A stretch of 64,000 bases of DNA, taken from Polyodon spathula. Lineage: Eukaryota; Chordata; Actinopteri; Acipenseriformes; Polyodontidae. The stretch covers positions 25,006,689-25,070,688 of the forward strand of contig NC_054534.1 of the NCBI RefSeq assembly GCF_017654505.1, written 5' to 3'. Positions 57,127 to 64,000 of this stretch are shown here, in pieces. Positions within the stretch are counted from its first letter, which is position 1. Each line of letters opens with the position of its first letter. Under the pieces are notes generated by a model that did not search any database, was not told the DNA's origin, and was given only the letters and a program-made list of their open reading frames with translations. The translations under genes and the position numbers were made by a program.

Positions 57127-57408
57127 TGATACAGCACTCCCACGATACCCACACCGCTAGCGTCCTTGTCCAATATGAAGGTCCCTTGGGGATAGGGAAA
57201 AACTACGACGGGCATGGGCCAGGCTTTCACATTTTCCCTCTTGGCGGATCCGTGCAAACACAGTTCTAAGGTTGCTAGAGCCCCTGCAAAAGTGGTTACG
57301 TGTACCAGCAGATCGTTCCGGTCACCACGCTCTCTTTGCAGGGAACAGAGGTAAGCATTTGCTTGGCATAACTTTGAACTGCCGCAGTCCATGGCCAATG
57401 TAAAAGCA

Positions 57409-57906
57409 TTATTTATTTATTTATTTATTTATTGATTATTTAGTGTTCCCAATTATTTTACCCAGATTTTCTCCACAATTTGAAATATCCGGTCATTTTT
57501 CCCCTCGATGTTGCAATTCCCCCCACAGCTCAAAAGAACTGAAGGTTCATTGGGAGTCCTCCCATCTCATGACTGAGTCAGCTTCCTCTTTTACACCCAG
57601 GAACTTGAGAGCAGATGTCAGCAAGCTGCCAACCTCTGGAAGACAAAAGCCAGCGCTGCAGGTGTCCACTTTTGAACTCGCTGGGCACCTGGCCAGCAGG
57701 GTTCACTATAGTGCAATGAGGAGAAACAGTCCCTGATGCTTTTGCCTCCCTAACCCACCGGCGCTCCAGAGCCAATGTAACACTCCCTTTAGAAATCCCC
57801 AGTGAAGACTGTCTTCTTCGCACAGCCAGGATGCAAACCTGTGCTGTATGACACCCTGCACACCACGCAGCTGTGCTTTTATGAGATAAGCCACTCGGGG
57901 ACCCAG
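57409..57906 (-). mobile_element. tRNA-derived SINE inserted in gypsy reverse transcriptase
   Basis: On the minus strand it starts GTCCCCGAGTGGCTTATCTC with box A (GAGTGGCTTATCTC) and has a box B-like GGTTTGCATCC about 50 bases later. It ends in an ATAAATAAATAAAT tail at 57434-57409. The 9-base duplication GTAAAAGCA flanks it (57400-57408 and 57907-57915). The reverse transcriptase reads on across it when it is removed. Confidence 0.88.
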
Positions 57907-58889
57907 GTAAAAGCAGTTTTAGGGTGAACTTCTGGAGCTAGCACAACTTGCCAGTATCCACTTCAAGACCAGTGAGCTAACACTGCGATCCCGCAACACA
58001 GTCCAAAACATCATCAATCTGGGGGAGCGGATAGGATAGCTCCAGCTGTTTCACAGGATTAGGGTGGTTTGATTGGGAGAGCTGCTGGCTATTTGGTGAA
58101 AGATGCATGTGTAGTGGCTTTCTGGCAATCGGGGTACGGTGTCCACCTGGATAGCCTGTCGCTCTGTCTCCATTGCTGCTTCTGAAGGGGTCCTCCATTG
58201 ATGCCTCAACATGCAAGAGGTGGACGTCCCCTGTGTGGAGCTGATCCACAGCCCCTCCACTCACATCCAGGCATTTTTATAGCTTAGTAAGCAGCTCCAT
58301 GCCGATAATGTAGTCATCCCGGATTGGCACCAGCCAAAATTCATGCTGTATGGCATGGAGCCCAATCCGAAAAGACATTATTTGTCAGCCCAGCGTCAGC
58401 ATCAGTTCTCCAGTCATCATTTTCATCTTCATGGGGGTGGGGTGCCGGGTCAAACCAGGCTGCCAGTATCGACCAGGGCGTGATACACCACTCAGTTGAG
58501 CTGTAAGGGGAGGCTCAGGTTGCTGCCCCAACCAATCCGACCCACAGATGCTGCCTGGTGATTTTTGCCTTGGGGGTGGTAGGAGCTCAGATCGGCGGTT
58601 CCCCCTCTACACCGTCCTGCTGCAGTTTCCCGCCGGGGTCATTGGTAACTCTTGTTGGACAACAGCATGGGATGCGATGGTGGGCAGGCTGGCCGCAGCG
58701 CCAGCAGCGGTTGTCTCTCTGGGGTGTGGGCCCCCTAGGGAGATGAGCCTCATGTTTGTTTCAGACTAGTTGTCTGTGTAGAGAGTTTTTAGAGGGCTAG
58801 TGCTTATGTTTCTGTACCGCTTGGCATTAAAAGAGAGCGTATTAGCATCTGGCGTCTGCTTATTATCTGAATTACTCTAAACTAAAAGT

Positions 58890-59002
58890 CTGTACGTTAC
58901 AGCAACAGAGAGCTGCATCTTTAACTAAAGAAACAAGGTAGCAGGGACAGGCACTGTGCCTCCCCTGGAACAATTGCATGCCTCATAGTTTGAGAACCCC
59001 TG
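58890..59002 (-). mobile_element. hAT-like element terminus
   Basis: On the minus strand it begins CAGGGGTTCTCAAACTATGA at 59002, a very common hAT end. The partner end was not identified. Confidence 0.55.
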
Positions 59003-59469
59003 CTTTACAAAAAGAGGCCAATAAATACTCAATTTGTTTTACAGCTGATTTAAATGTTTGTAAACTTTGAGAATTTTTTCAAAAGGTTTAAATTGATAGT
59101 TTTTCTTTAATACCTGATGTTTCATTTAATGCATATTTACTGCCATCAACTGGTAAATCATTAAACTACAATTGTCCTGTTGGAATAAAGGTGTCTAAAA
59201 TAAAAAACTACTGTAACTCTATATTGCAAAATTGCAAAACTTGGGTATTGCCTTCACTGACATTCCAAATATTTTCTTTTTACAGGAACAGTTTGTCTTT
59301 TTCAATTCACCCCTATGGCCACTAGCGACATAGACAGTAACTCAATCTACAAGTGAAGGACTTCAGCTGTATAGAGCCAGCATTATGTCCATATAAGTTA
59401 TAACAGTACTTATAAGATGTATCATCCTATAACATTTGATGTGCTGTTTCCTGTCTTTTGGATTACTTG

Positions 59470-59935
59470 AACTAACTTTCAGTAGTTTTTCAGAATTATG
59501 AACTGCTTCAGGCGGTTCCAGAGTGTCTGGTTGCTTCGTGGCACTATGTATGTCTTTGGCTGCAGTTACAGAATTAGTGTCTTCATTCTTTATGGCCAGG
59601 TAGCAGCACGATCCACCCATATAAAAGTCTTTGAATGCGCCTATTCATTATTCTCACCTGAGAGTTACCCCAAGCTAACTTTTACAAACAGTAGCTGCAG
59701 CTGCAGCTGGGCTTGTAGCACATGCAGCTGTGTATACTGTGAACATGTCTCCCGATGATACCAATTACAGTACAAACTCTTGCTGGCAATAGATGTCAGC
59801 TGGGATACAATTGATGAATGAACTCAATGGCCTATCAGTTTTAGAAATGTTTTATTTTTGTATATGTATACGCCATTAAAACATTATTTTGACATTTCTG
59901 TAAAATGCTTACTGCAGCGGTAACTGTGTGCTTAT
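59470..59935. repeat. Unidentified dispersed repeat, copy 2
   Basis: Homologous to 27190-27590 in the same orientation. It has an extra block of about 48 bases (59611-59658) that the first copy lacks. The minus strand keeps a longer open frame here (TNSVTAAKDIHSATKQPDTL, then PEAVHNSEKLLKV). Confidence 0.75.
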
Positions 59936-61023
59936 TGGCACAATTGCACTACTGTGCCCCTGGTCCGGGACAAAAGGGAGCATGAAGATCTCAATGTAGT
60001 GACCACCGAATACCACCCTTTTATACCCTTTTCTATATGTCATGCTAGTTTGTGTACCACATGGCACCTGGTGGCACCACATGGACAAAGATGTAAATAA
60101 TTACAAAGAACACCTTCCCAAACCTCTTTGTCGAAATTTATCAATGTGGCCACCACCTTCAGGGTGGGGCAAATTCCAGGACACGAAAGGAGGTATGAAG
60201 GAGACAAGGTACCCAGCATCTGAGACTTCTGTAAAGGGGCTTGATTGGCTGAGACTTCATGCTGCCTGGAACCCGAAATATGCACAAAGCATGGAGGTTA
60301 GTATGGGACTCAAGCACTGAAAGCAGCCACATCCTGAGAGAAAGGCAGGATATATAACAGAGCCTCGAGGTGAGGTTAAAATGAGCACAGGAGGAGAAAG
60401 GAGTGTGGCTGGGAGTCTGCTCTGACTCACATGGTGAGAACCCCCCTGAAGGTAAGGGAGACAGATACCTAGCCCTGAGGTCGGGGAAGTGAGACTCACT
60501 TGCCCCCCAGAGAAGACCAGTGCAAAGGCATGTATGAAAGGAGGTGGAGGAAAATGAAACACTAGACAGCAAAGGTGCAAGTGATCAGGGCTTAAATAAA
60601 AAAAAAATAGGTACTAATTGACAGGGAATTAGAGACCCCCAGCTCCACATCCCCCAAACTGCACAAGCTAACATCTAAAGTAAAAGGCCACCGAACACAG
60701 GACGCAAATGGTAATAGTCTGTTTAGAGGAACATGGTTACTAATGTGGTATTCTCTGATTCCCTTTGAGAGGGACCATTCACATTCATTACTTTTGGTAT
60801 CCAAAACCTTAATTGAAACCTGAACAAACTGTAAATACCTGAGGGACTGCCCAGTGGTGAGAGAGCACCCCATATAACTCTTCACAACATATTCAGCTTT
60901 TAAGACGATTCTCATTTCAAGATTTGTTAGAAGTGGGGGAAAGAATTTTATGTAAAATAAACCATATCCAAGCTGCATTGTTTGTCCAAAATGATTTGTC
61001 TTCTTGTAAAATAGGCTTTCCGG

Positions 61024-61024
<1 letters not shown>

Positions 61025-61081
<57 letters not shown>
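61025..61081. repeat. (TA)n microsatellite
   Basis: About 28 TA units. Confidence 0.97.
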
Positions 61082-61084
<3 letters not shown>

Positions 61085-61424
61085 GCTTTTTTGTGCTGAT
61101 CTGATTGTGTGCCCCCAACCCACTGAAACACAAACTGTTCCAATGCTTACGGCAATGTGGAGTGATTTTGCAATCTGTTTTATTACCTCTTATTTAATAT
61201 TATCAACAATATTACTGGTCCCACCTTTATTGTCTAAATAATTCAAATACAACATTATGTAATACAGTACCTGTTTGATCAAGTCTTTGGCTTGCTACAT
61301 TACTAGTTTGATATCAATGCCATATCGAATTTAACAAACATTACATTTTCATGAATGGCCCATCTCTTTTTAGTTCAGAAGTCTTCCAAGGCCTGTTCAG
61401 CAAATCTATTTTCTTCTAAACACA

Positions 61425-61435
61425 TAATAATAATA

Positions 61436-61472
<37 letters not shown>

Positions 61473-61490
61473 TAATAATAATAATAATAA
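61425..61490. repeat. (AAT)n microsatellite
   Basis: AAT units with small interruptions. Such tails often mark LINE 3' ends, but no LINE body was recognised next to it. Confidence 0.9.
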
Positions 61491-62419
61491 ACAAAGTGCC
61501 TTAAAGATGACAAACATTTATAGACGTTACCACCAATATGACCTCTTTATCGCTTCTGGAATGCTAAAAAATATATGATAATTTATTTCCTCTCCACTTT
61601 TGCAGATCTAACTGTTTTACGCCCTCACAGGTATAAAAGTGAAATCAATTAGGTGACAAATTTGAAGTTAGAATTGATAAAGTGACAGATTGGGGAAATA
61701 GTTAATTGAAGTTGACAGGTAATTCATATAAGCAAGATATAAACAGCTCAGTAATGTTATATATATAAATAATAATGCTGCAGTTTATAGATGAAGATTA
61801 AAGAATGGAACAATAAGAAGGGCAGCTATGCACCAATTTGACCAGCAGATGGCACACTACTCCCCATGAATGTCCAAAGCACAACAACTGTGAAATAACC
61901 AAATAAATGTTAAATATAAGAATACCATTTTGTAGGTGTTTAGATCTTACTCGTACTCTTTTTATTGGTTTTAAAATAATCTTTATTCAACCTTTTTTTT
62001 TTTTAAACTTAAACATAAACGGGATGATAAATCTCGTTTCTCCAATGTAGGAATGTATTGGGGTTAGTTGTAACACTGCCTACCCCATACCTTGGAATCC
62101 ATTACGTGTTTAATAGGAATCATTTATAAAGCGCTCTATGAGCTGGTTAGGAGTGGAATTGGATGATTTTACCAATTAAGGACACGCTTGTAACACATAC
62201 CTGGACGGGAAGGTTGCCTGTCCCTGCCGTCCAATACAAGGGTGGGGAAAGCCACTTGTTATGCACTCAATCAAAGTGAATCATGAACTGTGACACAGCC
62301 CAGACCGGGAAGGATCTCTGGGATAGGCCTACACTAGACTTAACTCAAGGGTGCCCATTTCTGGTCCCTGAGGTTCACTAAAGGGTTAAGAGATAACAAA
62401 CTGAAATAGGATCTGTAGG

Positions 62420-62420
<1 letters not shown>

Positions 62421-62476
<56 letters not shown>
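62421..62476. repeat. (GT)n microsatellite
   Basis: About 28 perfect GT units. Confidence 0.97.
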
Positions 62477-62477
<1 letters not shown>

Positions 62478-62827
62478 ATGTGTGTTCAGTGTAATTAGTT
62501 TAAATTGTTAAACATTATAGAACAGGGTTGGAATCAAGTAAAACAGCTTTGCTCAACTTGGCCTGGTGTATGGGGCACAGTGATAATAATAACAGGCCTC
62601 CTGAATGTAAGGCAAACAAATTAAGAGATTTTTTGGGGATAAGGGCATCTCTCCAGATCTACAGTACTTAAAAAAAGGCTTGCAAACAGTAGTGCCATAT
62701 ATTTGAGCATGTTCTCTGTAATATGTTTCTTTCAAAACTGCACATCTGAGGCATATTGTAGTGAATGGAAATTCACAACATGTAGATTTATGGAATTGTT
62801 TCACTGTTTTTTCTTGCATTTGGACAA

Positions 62828-62866
62828 ATTATTATTATTATTATTATTATTATTATTTATTTATTA

Positions 62867-62905
<39 letters not shown>
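62828..62905. repeat. (ATT)n microsatellite
   Basis: ATT units with a TATTTATTTATTATATT interruption. Confidence 0.95.
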
Positions 62906-62907
<2 letters not shown>

Positions 62908-63379
62908 GTACATATGTCATACCTTTCCAGAAAATTCTCTTGTTTTGTGCCAAATTGTTTAAGTTTTAACTGACAATTTAAAAGAGACTTTCTAATTTCA
63001 AGGGGTAATGTCCTGGTTTTTAAATGTGTATTATTATTTGTAACAGAGATGCTTCAGCAGTGGCGATAGTAATATCTGGTGACGGCCGTATTTCTGAAAC
63101 TACAGTTTAATAATTTTGTTTTAGGGATGTCCAGCAGGTGGCGACGTTAGTCTGTTTTATTTGGACTACCGTACCTGCCTTTGTATGACGTTTTGAGGCG
63201 GGCAGAGCATAGGGATTTGCTGATGTTTTAAATTGGAGTCCTCTGGATGGATGGCTAACACACACTCAAGAGGGGACTCGCTGAAGAGTAGCGAGAGAAG
63301 CGTCTGAGCTAGCAATGGGACACATGTCAGTTACGGCCTGCAAAAACTCCTGCAAAGAGTTAAACAGAACCCCGAGGAA

Positions 63380-63388
63380 TATATAAAA
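63380..63388 (+). promoter_or_regulatory. Candidate TATA box of the NPR1-like gene
   Basis: The sequence TATATAAAA lies 195 bases before the ATG, at a suitable distance for a short 5' UTR starting near 63412. No further core element was checked, so this is only a positional candidate. Confidence 0.3.
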
Positions 63389-63582
63389 CCTGCAGGGAAA
63401 ATAGGATAATTCTGAATAATATATGTTGTGTATTTAATTAAGACAAAATAGTAATAAGGTCTGCTTTTGGATTCTCAGTTGCACTTTATTTTTAAGTCAA
63501 CGTTTGTGTCACCAAGTGTTTTTTGTTTTTTTTTCTTTTCTAATCTAAACCTAATGTGACATCTTGTACCTACTCTGTCAAA

Positions 63583-64000
63583 ATGGGTTTTGGATACGAA
63601 ATGCAGCTTGGGTATGGCTTACTTTTAATGTTCATTTCTTCTCTTTTGACAACTGGTCAATCAGATCTAAAAAAGAACATCACAATGGCTGTGATGCTGC
63701 CCAACAACTACAGCAAATATCCCTGGGCTCTGCCAAGGGTCACCCCAGCCATCCACATGGCAAACGAAGCCATTCAGAAGGACGACAGACTGTTGAAGGG
63801 TTACAGCATCAACGTGGTGACCGAAAGCACCGAGGACGAAGGAGGATGCTCTCAGACACGGGCCCAAATAATCGCTGTGGATTTAAAGCTGTACACGAAC
63901 CCTGACGTTTTTATTGGACCTGGGTGCGTCTACTCTGCTGCTTCGGTTGGCAGGTTTGCCACCCACTGGAAACTCCCTCTGATCACAGCTTGGGCTCCAG
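63583..64000 (+). CDS. Natriuretic peptide receptor-type guanylate cyclase (NPR1-like), first exon, partial
   Basis: This is the N-terminal part of a single-pass membrane guanylate cyclase that binds natriuretic peptides outside the cell and makes cGMP inside. The ATG at 63583 has A at -3 and G at +4. A signal peptide follows (hydrophobic core GYGLLLMFISSLLT, cleavage likely after GQS near residue 27). Then comes the ligand-binding domain start: NITMAVMLPNNYSKYPWALP, a Cys in GGCSQ, the AVDLKLY stretch, IGPGCVYSAASVGRF and HWKLPLITA. These are family signatures, and all 139 codons stay open to the window end. The LLKGY stretch and loop length before the first Cys look more like NPR1 than NPR2, while VDLKLY and SAASV resemble NPR2. 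Teleosts have extra NPR1 copies, so the exact paralogue is unsettled. NPR3 is excluded because it lacks the VDLK and GPGCVY pattern. A Trp replaces the usual Gly in LTAGAP. Confidence 0.9.
   Translation, partial: MGFGYEMQLGYGLLLMFISSLLTTGQSDLKKNITMAVMLPNNYSKYPWALPRVTPAIHMANEAIQKDDRLLKGYSINVVTESTEDEGGCSQTRAQIIAVDLKLYTNPDVFIGPGCVYSAASVGRFATHWKLPLITAWAP

Larger units (their letters stand above)
56958..58800 (-). pseudogene. Ty3/gypsy retrotransposon gag-pol relic
   Basis: On the minus strand the domains come in gypsy order. A CCHC zinc knuckle, CWRCGQPAHHRIPC, lies near 58690. The protease site ALVDTGSLV has its DTG codons at 58462-58470. The reverse transcriptase start PLPQIDDVLDCVAGS lies near 58010, followed by GYWQV-like and PKTAFT, then GLRQFKVMP near 57380. 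The RNase H segment FILDKDASGVGIVGVLYQ is near 57200, with SKPERDHCVTHRELL after it. Stops, shifts, a SINE and a CT microsatellite interrupt it. No LTR or integrase was found, so it is an old fragment. Confidence 0.85.
56221..63379. other. Intergenic region between FER and the NPR1-like gene
   Basis: Contains the gypsy relic, SINE, a hAT end, the second copy of an unknown repeat, TA, GT, AAT and ATT microsatellites. Nothing was recognised in 59940-61020 or 61500-62410. Confidence 0.7.

Noticed and set aside
57012..57269. Plus-strand open frame over the gypsy RNase H region
   Set aside because: It is the antisense of the minus-strand RNase H relic.
60159..60978. Overlapping 107-137 codon minus-strand frames in the intergenic region
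   Set aside because: Cys- and Ser-rich low-information translations without any family match; frames overlap each other on the same strand.

Overview
The window is nuclear DNA from a vertebrate, most likely a ray-finned fish. The evidence is a multi-exon FER-type kinase gene with canonical splice sites and introns of up to 20 kb, long AT, GA, GT and mononucleotide repeats, many Tc1-like elements, and L2, Ty3/gypsy, hAT, piggyBac and tRNA-derived SINE remnants. The repeat mix and intron sizes would fit a non-teleost such as a sturgeon or paddlefish, but that is an impression and not a demonstration.

Region 0.5-44.3 kb, minus strand: eleven coding exons of FER, a non-receptor tyrosine kinase. 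They run from the start codon at 44302 to an exon ending at 552. They join in frame to 555 codons: the F-BAR domain, the FX/coiled-coil region and the whole SH2 domain. The kinase exons lie beyond coordinate 1. The introns hold nearly all the transposons. The 20.5-kb intron at 5549-26082 carries a candidate Merlin-type composite, five Tc1-like copies plus an extra Tc1 end, two solo LTRs and an L2 3' end. Introns further upstream in the gene carry a SINE split by a hAT element, another Tc1 copy, another solo LTR, and a piggyBac split by a solo LTR.

Region 44.3-56.2 kb: the 5' UTR exon and probable first intron of FER, ending in a CpG-dense stretch (about 55.04-56.22 kb) that is the best promoter candidate. 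It also carries a fifth solo LTR and hAT fragments.

Region 56.2-63.6 kb: intergenic. It holds a decayed Ty3/gypsy gag-pol on the minus strand, with zinc knuckle, protease, reverse transcriptase and RNase H remnants in the right order. A tRNA-derived SINE with a matching target duplication splits its reverse transcriptase. A second copy of an unidentified dispersed repeat lies here too.

Region 63.58-64.0 kb, plus strand: the first coding exon of a natriuretic-peptide-receptor-type guanylate cyclase, closest by eye to NPR1, cut by the window end. It and FER are transcribed divergently.

No new multi-gene system was found. The most informative material is the set of nested insertions, a 225-bp-arm inverted repeat made from Tc1 ends, the unidentified repeat family, and homopolymer-rich splice acceptors in FER.
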